A stretch of 64,000 bases of DNA from Vibrio sp. 10N.261.45.E2. GTDB taxonomy: Bacteria > Pseudomonadota > Gammaproteobacteria > Enterobacterales > Vibrionaceae. Positions 10,025 to 19,822 of the stretch are shown here, piece after piece (the stretch's first letter is position 1; each line of letters starts with the position of its first letter). A program made the translations under genes and the position numbers. The DNA lies in NCBI RefSeq assembly GCF_002875705.1, contig NZ_MCZZ01000143.1, forward strand, positions 1 to 64,000, written 5' to 3'. The notes beneath the pieces were generated by a model, which did no database searches, was not told where the DNA came from, and saw nothing but the letters and a program-made list of their open reading frames with translations.

Positions 10025-10260
10025 TGGAAAGTTTATACATACTCATTCCAATCGCGATCGTACTCGTATGTATCGCTGTCGGTATCTTTCTATGGGCCGT
10101 TAAGAGCGAACAGTTTGAAGACCTTGAGCGCCAAGGCCACAACATTTTGTTTGATGAAGACGAAAAGGCTCACAACCATTCTGATAGCAAGCCTGTCAAG
10201 AATGAGAAAGCTAACAACGAAAGTCAAACTAACGTAGACAAGAAAAACAATGACGCCTAA
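10024..10260 (+). CDS. ccoS: cbb3 oxidase maturation protein CcoS
   Basis: A 78-residue single-span protein. Its hydrophobic N-terminus (LYILIPIAIVLVCIAVGIFLW) precedes the CcoS signature SEQFEDLERQGHNILFDED and a hydrophilic Asn/Lys-rich tail. CcoS is required for cofactor insertion (heme b and copper) into CcoN. It overlaps ccoI by one base and the following gene by 11 bases, so the three are probably translated together. Confidence 0.93.
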   Translation: MESLYILIPIAIVLVCIAVGIFLWAVKSEQFEDLERQGHNILFDEDEKAHNHSDSKPVKNEKANNESQTNVDKKNNDA

Positions 10261-10924
10261 TTGGATCGGAGCCTTTGTTGTTGGATTGATCGGCGCGGGC
10301 CACTGCATGGGAATGTGTGGTGGTATTGCGTCGCTTCTTTCTATCGGCAATGCAAAACCTTCCCCTGTTACTCCTCTACTTTATAACTTAGGGCGCTTAC
10401 TCAGCTATGCCGTGATTGGTGGTGTCATCGGTGGTGCAATCTCTTCAATAGGTCAGCTAAGCGATTTTAACGCGCTACTCGGCTGGCTGCGTCTGTTTGC
10501 TGCCGGTTTTATGATCGTCTTAGGTCTGTATATCGGTAAATGGTGGTTCGGCTTGTTGTTCTTTGAGAAAGTCGGCCAGAAGCTATGGCGCTATATCTCT
10601 CCTTTAGGCAAATCATTTCTACCCTTGAAACACCCTAGCCACGCTTTGCCGTTTGGTTTTATTTGGGGTTGGCTTCCATGCGGCTTGGTTTACTCTATGC
10701 TTACGTGGGCCGCTGTATCAGGAAGCTGGTACAACGGAGCTGGGATCATGCTTGCGTTTGGTTTAGGTACGCTTCCAGCAATGTTGACCGTTGGAATGGG
10801 TGCAAATTTCCTCAAAAAACTGCAACAAGCTGACTTATTTCGCCAGTTTGGTGCAATTTTAATCCTCATTTACGGCTTGTATACCGGTTATATGGCGCTA
10901 CAGCTTATCATTTATACCGTATAG
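10250..10924 (+). CDS. SafE/TauE-DsbD-like membrane protein in the cbb3 assembly operon
   Basis: A 224-residue polytopic protein with about six helices. The first helix contains GAGHCMGMCGG, a Cys-x3-Cys arrangement in a membrane segment. A second pseudo-repeat carries GFIWGWLPCGLVYS. This is the DsbD_2/SafE fold often annotated as a sulfite exporter, but the same family member sits after ccoS in many gammaproteobacteria, so a role in copper or redox supply for the oxidase is more likely than sulfite export. It overlaps ccoS by 11 bases. The cysteines in helix 1 plus the PCG in helix 4 could bind Cu(I) or exchange thiols, which is inference. It is the last gene before fnr. Confidence 0.8.
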   Translation: MTPNWIGAFVVGLIGAGHCMGMCGGIASLLSIGNAKPSPVTPLLYNLGRLLSYAVIGGVIGGAISSIGQLSDFNALLGWLRLFAAGFMIVLGLYIGKWWFGLLFFEKVGQKLWRYISPLGKSFLPLKHPSHALPFGFIWGWLPCGLVYSMLTWAAVSGSWYNGAGIMLAFGLGTLPAMLTVGMGANFLKKLQQADLFRQFGAILILIYGLYTGYMALQLIIYTV

Positions 10925-10980
10925 CGGCGTCTTTAATCCGGTTTTTTTACTACCCTTTAGGATTAAGGAATGCTAAAATA

Positions 10981-10994
10981 TTGACGTATATCAA
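10981..10994 (+). promoter_or_regulatory. FNR-like box ahead of fnr
   Basis: TTGACGTATATCAA matches the FNR consensus TTGAT-N4-ATCAA at 9 of 10 specified positions. It ends 16 bases before the fnr ATG, so it probably overlaps the promoter or start region and would suit negative autoregulation. Confidence 0.65.
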
Positions 10995-11010
10995 ATAGTG
11001 AAAGATTGTT

Positions 11011-11757
11011 ATGATTTCTGAAAAGCCTGTGACGAAACGTGTTCAGTCTGGTGGCTGTGCGATCCATTGCCAGGATTGTAGTATTAGCCAGCTCTGTATT
11101 CCGTTTACTTTGAATGAATCTGAACTCGATCAACTTGATCAGATCATTGAGAGAAAAAAGCCTATTCAAAAAGGCCAAGAGTTATTTAAAGCCGGTGACG
11201 AGCTTAAATCTCTATATGCTATTCGCTCTGGAACGATCAAGAGCTACACGATTACCGAGCAAGGTGATGAGCAGATTACTGCATTCCACCTAGCGGGCGA
11301 TCTTGTTGGCTTCGATGCGATTACTGGTGACCTACACCCTAGTTTCGCACAAGCGCTGGAAACTTCTATGGTATGTGAGATTCCATATGAGATTCTTGAT
11401 GACCTATCAGGAAAAATGCCTAAATTGCGTCAGCAAATCATGCGCCTGATGAGCAACGAGATTAAAGGTGACCAAGAAATGATTCTGCTTCTTTCAAAGA
11501 AGAACGCGGAAGAGCGTCTTGCTGCATTCCTTTACAACCTTTCTACTCGCTTCTCTCAACGTGGCTTCAGCCCGCGTGAGTTCCGTCTAACGATGACTCG
11601 TGGCGATATTGGTAACTACCTTGGCTTGACTGTTGAAACAATCAGCCGTCTTTTAGGTCGTTTCCAAAAAGCAGACATCTTGAGCGTTAAAGGCAAATAC
11701 ATCACTATCGAAGATCACGATGCGTTGATGGAACTTGCTGGCGTTTCAAAAGAATAG
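11011..11757 (+). CDS. fnr: Fumarate and nitrate reduction regulator (Fnr), oxygen-responsive CRP-family
   Basis: A 248-residue global anaerobic regulator. The [4Fe-4S] ligands are visible: C20, C23 and C29 in the N-terminal cluster (a further C16 is present) and C122 in TSMVCEIP. These are the same positions as in E. coli Fnr. A CRP-type cyclic-nucleotide-like domain spans about 30-150, followed by a dimer helix and the HTH with recognition helix [12 protein letters not shown] (E, S and R contacts for TTGAT). O2 destroys the cluster and inactivates DNA binding. The gene lies directly downstream of the cbb3 operon and upstream of uspE, as in other enterics and vibrios. Confidence 0.97.
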   Translation: MISEKPVTKRVQSGGCAIHCQDCSISQLCIPFTLNESELDQLDQIIERKKPIQKGQELFKAGDELKSLYAIRSGTIKSYTITEQGDEQITAFHLAGDLVGFDAITGDLHPSFAQALETSMVCEIPYEILDDLSGKMPKLRQQIMRLMSNEIKGDQEMILLLSKKNAEERLAAFLYNLSTRFSQRGFSPREFRLTMTRGDIGNYLGLTVETISRLLGRFQKADILSVKGKYITIEDHDALMELAGVSKE

Positions 11758-11768
11758 TCTAGATATCA

Positions 11769-11806
11769 ATGATGTAGTTCAATAATGAGCTACATCATGT
11801 TTCTCT
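11769..11806 (+). terminator. Probable fnr terminator
   Basis: Inverted repeat ATGATGTAG/CTACATCAT (11769-11777, 11790-11798) followed by a pyrimidine-rich tail (GTTTCTCTC). The U-tract is imperfect. Confidence 0.5.
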
Positions 11807-11889
11807 CTTAAAACCTCTTATATTTCTCTTAATCTCTCCATAACTACGCTACATTATTTATATGTTCGGTCTGAAAAATAGGCTTAGTT

Positions 11890-12840
11890 ATGAGTATCTA
11901 TAACAAAATTTTAGTTGTCGCAGACATTAATCACGATGAGCAACCTGCTCTAGTTCGTGCTATCCAACTTGCTAAGAAAAGCACCTCAACAAGCCACATC
12001 ACTTTCTTTTTGTCGATATACGATTTCTCGTATGAAATGACATCTATGCTTTCTATTGATGAAAGAGACGCAATGCGTAAAGGTGTAATTCACCAACGCG
12101 AAATCTGGATGAACAAAGTCGCCGAGCCTTACCTAGATGATTCGATTGAATTTAATGTACAAGTGGTTTGGCATAACCGCCCGTATGAAGCGATCATTGC
12201 CGAGGTTTACAGTGGCGAGCACGACATCTTGATCAAGGGTACGCGTAAGCACGATACCTTAGAATCGGTCATCTTCACTCCTACTGATTGGCATCTATTA
12301 AGAAAGTGCCCTAGCCCAGTACTATTGGTTAAAAATGATTTCTGGCCAGAGCACGCGAAGATTTTTGCTTCAGTTCACGTAGGTTCTGAAACAGAAGCTC
12401 ACTTAGAGCTTAACGATACGATGGTCGACAGATTGCTAGAGATCACCGGTCGTTTGGATGCAGACCCGTTCTTGGTGAATGCTTATCCGGTGACACCTGC
12501 GAATATTACCATTGAACTGCCAGAGTTTGACCCAACGTCTTATACTGACGCTGTTCGTGGCCATCACCTAACCGCGATGAAGGCACTGCGCCAGAAACAC
12601 TGTATGTGTGAAGAGCAGACAGTAGTTGAGCAAGGCTTACCTGAAGATGTTATTCCTCGTGTCGCGTCTGAAAATAACGCCGCGATGGTGATTCTCGGAA
12701 CAACGGGTAGAACAGGTTTGTCTGCCGTGTTTATTGGTAATACAGCGGAACATGTTATCGACAAAATTAACTGTGACGTGTTGGCCCTTAAACCGTCTGG
12801 CTATGTGAGCCCATTAGACCCTAACCTTTCGAAAGGTTAA
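11890..12840 (+). CDS. uspE: Universal stress protein E
   Basis: A 316-residue protein made of two tandem Usp domains (about 4-150 and 160-305). The second domain has the ATP-binding loop GTTGRTGLSAVFIGNTAEHV. The first carries the degenerate form KGTRKHDTLESVIFTPTD, as usual in UspE. UspE is cytoplasmic and linked to stress survival, motility and aggregation in E. coli. The fnr-uspE order is conserved in enteric bacteria. A perfect 15-bp stem terminator follows. Confidence 0.93.
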   Translation: MSIYNKILVVADINHDEQPALVRAIQLAKKSTSTSHITFFLSIYDFSYEMTSMLSIDERDAMRKGVIHQREIWMNKVAEPYLDDSIEFNVQVVWHNRPYEAIIAEVYSGEHDILIKGTRKHDTLESVIFTPTDWHLLRKCPSPVLLVKNDFWPEHAKIFASVHVGSETEAHLELNDTMVDRLLEITGRLDADPFLVNAYPVTPANITIELPEFDPTSYTDAVRGHHLTAMKALRQKHCMCEEQTVVEQGLPEDVIPRVASENNAAMVILGTTGRTGLSAVFIGNTAEHVIDKINCDVLALKPSGYVSPLDPNLSKG

Positions 12841-12880
12841 GTCGTTTAAACATCGAATGTCACTACGAGTTCAACTCATA

Positions 12881-12913
12881 AAAAACGCCTCAAGCATTGC
12901 TTGAGGCGTTTTT
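12881..12913. terminator. Bidirectional terminator between uspE and ttcA
   Basis: Perfect 15-bp inverted repeat (12881-12895 and 12899-12913) with a 3-base loop. The A-tract on one side and T-tract on the other serve the convergent genes. Confidence 0.95.
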
Positions 12914-12977
12914 GTTTATCTTGAGTAATGCCATTCCAAATATAGTATGGCTAAATCACTTTTATCTATTTAAATGA

Positions 12978-13871
12978 CTAAACGTTCGTCACGTCGATGA
13001 ACATTGACTCATCAATGTTTGAAGATGAGATTTCAGCTTCTTCGAATTCGTATTCTTTGCGGTCTTCGCTACGGTCTAATGGAAGGTTCACAAAATCAAA
13101 CAGCTCGCGGTCCGCCAATTGGCTTGGGCTTACGTTCTGAATTGACTTGAAGATCTTCTCAACACGGCCTGGCGTTTTCTTATCCCAATCAATTAGCATC
13201 GCTTTAATGTTCTGACGCTGCAGGTTCTCTTGAGAACCACATAGATTACAAGGAATGATTGGGAACTCTTTGTGCTCAGCGTATTTGATTAGGTCCGTTT
13301 CACGACAGTAAGTCAGTGGACGAATAACAACGTTACGACCATCATCAGAGCGAAGCTTTGGTGGCATAGCCTTAAGGCGCGCGCCGTGGAACATGTTTAG
13401 GAACATAGTCTCTACGATGTCGTCTAGGTGATGACCAAGTGCGATCTTAGTCGCGCCAATCTTCTCTGCGAATGAGTACAAAGTACCACGACGAAGACGA
13501 GAACATAGGCCACATGTTGTTTTGCCTTCTGGCACTTTTTCTTTAACGACTGAGTACGTATCTTTATCTACGATGTAGTAAGGAATGTTCAGCGTTTCAA
13601 AGTATTCAGGAAGAATGTGCTCAGGGAACCCAGGTTGTTTTTGATCTAGGTTTACTGCCACAACATCAAACTTGATAGGTGCTGCTTCACGTAAACGTAG
13701 CAAAATATCTAGCATCGCAAATGAATCTTTACCACCACTAATACATGCCATTACTACGTCATTCTCTTCGATCATGTTGTAGTCGATGATGGCATTTCCA
13801 ACATTTCTTCTCAGGCGTTTCTGAAGTTTGTTGAATTCAAGTATTTCTTTTCTATTATCGTTTTGGTTCAT
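12978..13871 (-). CDS. ttcA: tRNA 2-thiocytidine(32) synthetase
   Basis: A PP-loop ATPase of 297 residues that thiolates C32 of certain tRNAs using a [4Fe-4S] cluster. The PP-loop is [13 protein letters not shown] (about 47). The paired CxxC motifs [10 protein letters not shown] and CNLCGSQ are diagnostic of TtcA. An upstream in-frame GTG at 13883 would add four residues, but the ATG at 13871 with GAGAG five bases upstream is the likelier start. It is convergent with uspE. Confidence 0.95.
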   Translation of the reverse strand: MNQNDNRKEILEFNKLQKRLRRNVGNAIIDYNMIEENDVVMACISGGKDSFAMLDILLRLREAAPIKFDVVAVNLDQKQPGFPEHILPEYFETLNIPYYIVDKDTYSVVKEKVPEGKTTCGLCSRLRRGTLYSFAEKIGATKIALGHHLDDIVETMFLNMFHGARLKAMPPKLRSDDGRNVVIRPLTYCRETDLIKYAEHKEFPIIPCNLCGSQENLQRQNIKAMLIDWDKKTPGRVEKIFKSIQNVSPSQLADRELFDFVNLPLDRSEDRKEYEFEEAEISSSNIDESMFIDVTNV

Positions 13872-14189
13872 TGCGACTCTCACACCGTCGTATTACCGAC
13901 TGTAGATTGCTAGTGGGACTGTTTTAGGGCGTGGATTATACGGATTTTTATTTCATGTTGAAATAGTAACGGTAGGATAAACAAGGCGAGTAATAGAAAG
14001 ATTCGGTTTTTATTGTTCGATAAGCTCTCTAAATGGTTAGAGATACATGTCTTAGGAAGAGCTAGCCTTGATGATAGATAAAGAAAAGCAGCCTTCTCTT
14101 ATACGATGGGGCTGCTTAAAGGTACCTTATTAACGCTTGGGGAGTGACTCCGCCAACAATTACTCTGCGAGTAATTATTCCGTTAAAAA
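13872..14189. other. Intergenic region, ttcA promoter and downstream gene terminator
   Basis: No plausible gene. The right part holds the terminator of the minus-strand DUF2987-like gene (14076-14117) and a short hairpin (AATTACTC/GAGTAATT, 14158-14176). The left part should hold the ttcA promoter, but I cannot fix its elements. Confidence 0.5.
14076..14117 (-). terminator. Terminator of the DUF2987-like gene
   Basis: Inverted repeat AAGCAGCC/GGCTGCTT (14086-14093, 14110-14117). On the minus strand it is followed by TTTCTTTATC. Confidence 0.7.
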
Positions 14190-14840
14190 TTATTGCGCGG
14201 GAATGTACGGCATTACACGAACTGTTGATTCTGGTAACGTGATGCTGTCACTTCCATTCAGCTCTTCTAGAGTGAACTTCGCTCGCCCTTCTTTGATTGG
14301 TAGTTGATTGCCGTTTGAAAGTTCAATGTTGCCATCAAGCTTATTAGCGAATTCCAGCGTTAGCCCTTGGATATCTGGCGTAAACCATCCAGAAAACATG
14401 CCACTAACGTCTTCTAGCATTGCCTGCATCTGTGGTAAAAGGCTTTCAATTTGAGCCACATCTACCGTGCCAGTCAGGGGCTCTTGAGTCATCACAACCA
14501 ACGAATATGCACACTCTTGTTCTTGTGTTTGTACAAAGATAAGCGGATTTGCGGAACGTAGGTTTTGATCGACTGGGAGAAGCAGTTCATTCGCAGAAGA
14601 GACTTTTAGTTCTTCGTAGTGCTCTTCTTTCTCCATCCAAGCCTTGCTGATGTGACAGGTTTGCTGAGCTTGTTGATCAACAAAGAAGACCGCAACTTTG
14701 ACATCATCGTGCCCTTCTTTGGTGTTGTTTTTCAGCTGAGTATAAAGCTTAGAATACGTGAACATGTATTCTTGCGCTGAAGCAGGAAGAGAAACCCCAA
14801 GGCTTAATGAGGCTAATAAAGCGAGTGCTGTCTTTTTCAT
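14190..14840 (-). CDS. Exported protein, DUF2987-like
   Basis: A 216-residue protein with a classic Sec signal peptide (MKKTALALLASLSLGVSLPASA, cleavage before QEYMF). The mature part starts with EYMFTYSKLYTQLKNN and has two cysteines (TCHISKAW, ECAYSLVV) likely joined in the periplasm. I recall this N-terminal block from a Vibrio family of unknown function, DUF2987; the label is from memory. It appears to be monocistronic. Its neighbours give no functional clue. Confidence 0.65.
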   Translation of the reverse strand: MKKTALALLASLSLGVSLPASAQEYMFTYSKLYTQLKNNTKEGHDDVKVAVFFVDQQAQQTCHISKAWMEKEEHYEELKVSSANELLLPVDQNLRSANPLIFVQTQEQECAYSLVVMTQEPLTGTVDVAQIESLLPQMQAMLEDVSGMFSGWFTPDIQGLTLEFANKLDGNIELSNGNQLPIKEGRAKFTLEELNGSDSITLPESTVRVMPYIPAQ

Positions 14841-14962
14841 TATTATAATCTTGTCGAAGTTGAGCGTTTATAAATAGAAAGACCAGCCAATGAGCTGCTC
14901 TTTTTGCGATGTTATTTGGTCAGACTTAATGTTTAAGCTAACCAAACTACTATCAAATCAAG

Positions 14963-15811
14963 TTACTTTTGCCAGTATACCTTGTTGTGACGGATCATAG
15001 CTTGTAAATCAGTCACATAGTCTGAACCTCGCTCAGAATATTTTAATAAACCATTGGTGAGCTCTGTTGCTGTTTCGGTTGTTAAAATATCATCACCTTG
15101 CGCAGCAAGTTTTGCACGAATCGCTCTTAAATCGGAATAAGCACGGTTGCGGTTAAGGTTCATGAAGTAACGGTGCACGGATTCTTGGCTTGAAGAGAAT
15201 GTAGCTACTTCATGCGAGCTACCCTCGTTGCGTTGCAGTGGAACAAGGCCACAACCTTTGGTGTAGCACCAGTGTCCGAAATAGTTGTTCGCTTTAGTAG
15301 CAAAACGCGACGTTCCCCAAGCAGACTCATTCGCAGCCTGCGTTAGTACCAGTGCCTCTGGCAGTACATTGACGCGGTTAAGCATCTCTGTCAGCCATGC
15401 TTGATCTATGCCTTCACTCGGCACAGGTAAGCTGTATAACTTCCCTAACCTTTTCGCATAAGAGCTGTCTTCCGAATCAATGTTACTTAAACCAGACTCG
15501 TCGAGTTTGGTTAAAAAGGCACGCTCTTTAGTGATACGTTTGTTTTCAATATTGATGCTTGGACGTAAGAACGAAAAGAATGTGTCCTTTTTTTCGTTCA
15601 CATCTTCGATAGCTGCAAAATTTGGTGTGCTCGAAGAAACCGTCAAGTCACCAAATTGGTCAGTTGAATTAGAACTCTGCTCTGTGGTGCGTCGACGTTC
15701 TTCTTCTTGGTAAATATAAGGACCAATCAGCGAAATAGAGCCAACAAGAGCCAGTGCCGTCACTTTAAGCGCAAGTGATTTGCTTGCGCTTGCCTGAATG
15801 TGTTTATGCAT
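14963..15811 (-). CDS. Bax-type glucosaminidase-domain protein, membrane-anchored
   Basis: A 282-residue protein with an N-terminal membrane segment (about 15-32, ALVGSISLIGPYIY) and a C-terminal glucosaminidase-like domain of the E. coli Bax type. The motif LTQAANESAWGTSRFA carries the likely catalytic glutamate, and NNYFGHWC, SSQESVHRYFMNLN and YVTDLQAMI follow in the family order. The start is set at the ATG at 15811, because a longer reading frame would run deep into the upstream gene. The real overlap is 8 bases (ATGCATAA). It probably acts on peptidoglycan from the periplasmic side. Confidence 0.85.
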   Translation of the reverse strand: MHKHIQASASKSLALKVTALALVGSISLIGPYIYQEEERRRTTEQSSNSTDQFGDLTVSSSTPNFAAIEDVNEKKDTFFSFLRPSINIENKRITKERAFLTKLDESGLSNIDSEDSSYAKRLGKLYSLPVPSEGIDQAWLTEMLNRVNVLPEALVLTQAANESAWGTSRFATKANNYFGHWCYTKGCGLVPLQRNEGSSHEVATFSSSQESVHRYFMNLNRNRAYSDLRAIRAKLAAQGDDILTTETATELTNGLLKYSERGSDYVTDLQAMIRHNKVYWQK

Positions 15812-16619
15812 CGAACACCTGTGGGTTTTTGTTATTGTCGTTGTTGTTATCGTCATCGCTCTTTGGACGTTCTGAAGCAATCACTTTTAGCTTGATGCCA
15901 AACATCTCACGGTAAAGAATACCTTTCACGTGGAAGAAGAACGGAAGAACGAAGATTAAACCAATGCCGTACATCATCGCAGCGACAATGAACATCAACA
16001 TAACCATTAGATAAATAGACGCGACCACGAAGATCTTCTTGTTTACCGCTCTTAATGAAAGTAACAGCGACTGCATTGGTGGTACTTTCTTATCACAAAT
16101 CAACAGAATCGAATGGCTGAATGCAAGAGAGAAGTAAATAGACAAGAACGGCAGAATCATACCTGCGATGCCTTGGAGCATTAGACTAAACAAAGTTACT
16201 AGAATAACCGGAACCGTAAACTGTAAACCTTTACCGATGTGGCGTACTTTGGTTTGTAGGCCAGCTGCATGACTCATTGCCATTAAACAGATACCAGCAT
16301 AGATAGGCGCGCTGATCACTTCATAACTAAAGTTCGCAATAAAAATCGATTCAACGATTTGAGGCGTAAACGATTCAGGGTCGATAACCGCATCCAAGAT
16401 AACCGCTGGATCACCAAGCTGTAGTTTAAGTGCGATATAAAAGATAGCGAGTTGCACAAACATTAGAGCAACAATCGCAGGGGAAAACGAAAGAAAGTGA
16501 CTTATCGTATGTTTCCAAGCTTCTTGGAATACAGCCGTTGCTTTGAGCTCATAATCGCCTGAAAGTGCACGGTTGATACTACCGCCCAAATTAAAATCTT
16601 TTTCGATGTCGTTGTTCAT
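15804..16619 (-). CDS. Polytopic inner-membrane protein of unknown function
   Basis: A 271-residue protein starting MNNDIEKDFNLGG, with AGGT seven bases upstream. It has about five or six helices, e.g. ALMFVQLAIFYIALKL, VPVILVTLFSLMLQG, IFVVASIYLMVMLMFIVAAM. The last ~25 residues are a hydrophilic tail rich in Asp and Asn. It resembles YciC-like or BPSS1780-like membrane proteins only in general form. It overlaps the Bax-like gene by 8 bases, so the two are cotranscribed and may act together in the envelope. I cannot assign a function. Confidence 0.6.
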   Translation of the reverse strand: MNNDIEKDFNLGGSINRALSGDYELKATAVFQEAWKHTISHFLSFSPAIVALMFVQLAIFYIALKLQLGDPAVILDAVIDPESFTPQIVESIFIANFSYEVISAPIYAGICLMAMSHAAGLQTKVRHIGKGLQFTVPVILVTLFSLMLQGIAGMILPFLSIYFSLAFSHSILLICDKKVPPMQSLLLSLRAVNKKIFVVASIYLMVMLMFIVAAMMYGIGLIFVLPFFFHVKGILYREMFGIKLKVIASERPKSDDDNNNDNNKNPQVFDA

Positions 16620-16948
16620 ATTGATACCTAGGTGCGCCAAATAAGCGAAGCCACCTAACTTATTGATAAAAAATTACCTTCATTATACTCATATGTCAGA
16701 TACAAACTAAAATATGAATCTGTAACAAGGCTTGCTTTTGTGTCTTTATGGTTAATAATTAGACACTTGTTAAGGTGTAAACCCAGTAAATAATAGTATG
16801 GTAAAGGATGTTTACTTTTACCTGCGAAATTTTTTATCTTCGAAAGGTAAAAAATGCTTTGAATTCACGTTTTTGGTGATTATGATGCGCGCCTTAAAGG
16901 TGTATAGCAACAGGTCTCAAATAGAACCAAGGTGGAGAAAAACAGACG
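16620..16948. other. Divergent intergenic region between membrane-protein operon and potA
   Basis: No gene is apparent. The region is AT-rich and must carry divergent promoters. GGTGGAG at 16931-16937 is the presumed ribosome site of potA. Confidence 0.5.
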
Positions 16949-18064
16949 TTGAACGCTAAAAAATCAGTAGGAAAGCCAGTAGTACAGCTAACTGGCATCA
17001 GTAAAAGTTTCGATGGTAAGGAAGTCATCGGCAATCTGGATTTAAACGTAAATCATGGTGAGTTTCTCACGATTTTAGGCCCATCAGGTTGTGGTAAAAC
17101 AACCGTGCTAAGAATGATTGCGGGTTTTGAAACGGCAGATAGTGGTCAAATACTATTAGCTGAACAAAACGTAACCCAAGTTCCTGCTGAACAAAGGCAT
17201 GTAAACACTGTATTCCAAAGCTATGCCCTATTCCCACATATGACCGTTTTCGAGAATGTGGCATTTGGCTTACGCATGCAGAAAGTTCCAAACAGCGAGA
17301 TTGAACCTCGTGTAATGGATGCTTTAAAAATGGTGCGCCTAGAACCAATGGCACAACGAAAGCCACACCAGCTATCTGGTGGTCAACAGCAACGTATCGC
17401 AATCGCTCGTGCTGTCGTTAACAAGCCTAAAGTTCTTTTGTTGGATGAATCTCTATCTGCTCTGGATTACAAACTACGTAAACAGATGCAAATCGAGCTA
17501 AAACAATTACAACGTCAACTTGGTATCACGTTCATTTTTGTAACGCATGACCAAGAAGAAGCGCTATCTATGTCTGACCGCATTATTGTTATGCGTGATG
17601 GCGTGATTGAACAAGATGGAACACCGAGAGAAATCTACGAAGAGCCTAAGAACCTGTTTGTAGCGCGTTTCATTGGTGAAATTAACGTATTCGAAGCGAC
17701 AGCGAAATCTCGTCAAGATGAAAAACGCATCGTTGCGACAATCGAAGGTGAAGAGTCGATTATCTATCACGATAAAGACGTTACACCGGGTCAAAAACTG
17801 CAAGTATTGCTTCGCCCTGAAGATCTTCGTATTGAAGAAATCAAAGAGTCTGAGCAACGCGGTATTGTTGGCCACATTGTCGAGCGAACCTATAAAGGCA
17901 TGACATTAGATTCAGTTGTAGAACTTGAATCTGGTATGCGTGTCATGGTTAGCGAATTCTTCAACGAAGATGACCCTGATGTTGATCACTCACTGGGCCA
18001 AAAAGTTGCAGTAACTTGGGTTGAGAGCTGGGAAGTGGTATTAGAAGATGAGCAAGAAGTTTAA
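16949..18064 (+). CDS. potA: Spermidine/putrescine ABC transporter ATP-binding subunit
   Basis: A 371-residue ATPase. Walker A is GPSGCGKTT (about 47), the signature is LSGGQQQR, Walker B is [12 protein letters not shown], and the H-loop is [11 protein letters not shown]-terminal TOBE-type regulatory domain (about 250-371) has the LLRPEDLRI block. The start is probably TTG at 16949 ([12 protein letters not shown]), with GGTGGAG 11 bases ahead; no ATG or GTG fits better. It overlaps potB by 17 bases. It powers polyamine import with PotB, PotC and a PotD protein. Confidence 0.93.
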   Translation: MNAKKSVGKPVVQLTGISKSFDGKEVIGNLDLNVNHGEFLTILGPSGCGKTTVLRMIAGFETADSGQILLAEQNVTQVPAEQRHVNTVFQSYALFPHMTVFENVAFGLRMQKVPNSEIEPRVMDALKMVRLEPMAQRKPHQLSGGQQQRIAIARAVVNKPKVLLLDESLSALDYKLRKQMQIELKQLQRQLGITFIFVTHDQEEALSMSDRIIVMRDGVIEQDGTPREIYEEPKNLFVARFIGEINVFEATAKSRQDEKRIVATIEGEESIIYHDKDVTPGQKLQVLLRPEDLRIEEIKESEQRGIVGHIVERTYKGMTLDSVVELESGMRVMVSEFFNEDDPDVDHSLGQKVAVTWVESWEVVLEDEQEV

Positions 18065-18905
18065 TTTACAAAACGCGATTGTTGCTTTAATCACAGGTTG
18101 GCTAGTGTTGTTCGTGATGATTCCAAACATCATGATCATCGGTACTAGTTTCTTAACTCGTGATGAAGCGAACTTGATCGAGATGACCTTCACTCTCGAT
18201 AACTACGTGCGTTTGGCTGACCCGCTGTATTTTAAAGTGTTGATGCACTCTTTCTATATGGCCATTGTCGCAACCCTACTTTGTTTAGTTATTGGTTACC
18301 CGTTCGCCTACATCGTGGCGAAAATGCCAGTGAAGTGGCGCCCTATCATGTTGTTCTTAGTGATTGTGCCATTTTGGACGAACTCTTTGATTCGTACTTA
18401 CGGGTTGAAGATTGTGTTGGGTACTCAAGGTGTCTTGAACAAAAGCCTGTTAGCGCTAGATATCATCGATAAACCGTTACGTATCATGTACACAGAAACC
18501 GCAGTAATGATTGGCTTAGTGTACATCCTACTTCCGTTTATGATTCTGCCGCTGTATTCAGCGATTGAAAAACTGGACGATACGTACTTAGAAGCGGCTA
18601 AAGATTTAGGTGCCAATAAACTGCAAACGCTATTAAAAGTGGTATTGCCACTAACAATGCCAGGCATTATCGGCGGCTGTTTGTTAGTACTACTGCCTGC
18701 GTTAGGTATGTTCTACATCTCTGACCTATTAGGCGGTGCTAAGAACCTATTGATTGGTAACGTGATTAAGAGCCAGGTGCTCAACGCTCGAGACTGGCCG
18801 TTTGGTGCCGCAACGAGTATCGCACTGACCATGGCAATGGCTGTGATGCTGTATGCCTACTACCGAGCAGGTAAGCTATTGAACAAGAAAGTGGAGCTAG
18901 ACTAA
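18048..18905 (+). CDS. potB: Spermidine/putrescine ABC transporter permease PotB
   Basis: A 285-residue inner-membrane permease with about six helices. The cytoplasmic EAA loop that docks on PotA is [27 protein letters not shown]. It starts inside the 3' end of potA (17-base overlap), and its stop overlaps the potC start by one base, so the three genes are tightly coupled. The length matches E. coli PotB. Confidence 0.94.
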   Translation: MSKKFNLQNAIVALITGWLVLFVMIPNIMIIGTSFLTRDEANLIEMTFTLDNYVRLADPLYFKVLMHSFYMAIVATLLCLVIGYPFAYIVAKMPVKWRPIMLFLVIVPFWTNSLIRTYGLKIVLGTQGVLNKSLLALDIIDKPLRIMYTETAVMIGLVYILLPFMILPLYSAIEKLDDTYLEAAKDLGANKLQTLLKVVLPLTMPGIIGGCLLVLLPALGMFYISDLLGGAKNLLIGNVIKSQVLNARDWPFGAATSIALTMAMAVMLYAYYRAGKLLNKKVELD

Positions 18906-19675
18906 TGGGTCGCACAGTTAAGTTCAGCTTTATGGCGCTGGTATACGCCTTCCTATACCTACCTATTATCGTATTGATCGCGAACTCGTTTAATGCCAAT
19001 AAGTTTGGTATGAAATGGGGTGGCTTCACGACTAAATGGTATGACGCGCTTATTAACAACGACAGCCTAATGCAGGCTGCTTGGCACTCGATTAACGTAG
19101 CAGTGTTCTCAGCAACAGCCGCAACGATTGTCGGTAGCCTGACAGCAGTAGCCCTATTCCGTTACCAGTTCAAAGGTAAAGGCATCGTCAATGGCATGCT
19201 GTTCATCGTAATGATGTCTCCAGATATCGTAATGGCGATTTCGCTTCTTGCGCTATTCTTGGTAATGGGTGTGCAACTTGGGTTCTTTACCCTACTTGCT
19301 GCTCACATTACCTTCTGTCTACCGTTCGTTGTGGTAACGGTCTACAGTCGCTTGAATGGCTTTGATGTGAAGATGTTAGAAGCAGCAAAAGACTTAGGTG
19401 CAAGTGAATGGACGATTCTAAAACAGATCATCCTTCCTCTTGCGAAGCCAGCGGTTGCTGCAGGTTGGTTATTGAGCTTCACTCTGTCTTTGGACGATGT
19501 GATCATCAGCTCTTTCGTAACTGGCCCAACCTATGAAATCTTACCACTGAAGATTTACTCAATGGTTAAAGTGGGTATCTCTCCTGAGGTAAACGCCCTA
19601 GCAACAGTAATGTTAGTGGTGTCGTTAATACTGGTGATTATTTCTCAGTTATTAGCGAGAGAAAAAATTAAGTAA
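18905..19675 (+). CDS. potC: Spermidine/putrescine ABC transporter permease PotC
   Basis: A 256-residue permease, six helices, with the EAA loop [27 protein letters not shown]. It overlaps potB by one base. FTLSLDDVIISSFVTGP near the C-terminus is characteristic of PotC. A strong hairpin terminator sits between potC and the first potD, so the binding proteins may be expressed at a different level from the membrane complex. Confidence 0.94.
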   Translation: MGRTVKFSFMALVYAFLYLPIIVLIANSFNANKFGMKWGGFTTKWYDALINNDSLMQAAWHSINVAVFSATAATIVGSLTAVALFRYQFKGKGIVNGMLFIVMMSPDIVMAISLLALFLVMGVQLGFFTLLAAHITFCLPFVVVTVYSRLNGFDVKMLEAAKDLGASEWTILKQIILPLAKPAVAAGWLLSFTLSLDDVIISSFVTGPTYEILPLKIYSMVKVGISPEVNALATVMLVVSLILVIISQLLAREKIK

Positions 19676-19748
19676 GTCTCCTACTCTGTACAGAGACAGG
19701 CTTGATAAGAAGTTAACAAACTTCAAGTTCTACAAAGTGTTAATCATA

Positions 19749-19779
19749 AACAGAATGGTAAATTGCCATTCTGTTTTTC
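19749..19779 (+). terminator. Terminator or attenuator between potC and potD
   Basis: Inverted repeat AACAGAATGG/CCATTCTGTT (19749-19758, 19766-19775) with a 7-base loop and TTTTT run. It lies 44 bases before the potD start. Confidence 0.8.
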
Positions 19780-19822
19780 TATCTACTGCCTTCGGGCAAC
19801 GTTTAGTTTGGAGCTAACGTCA

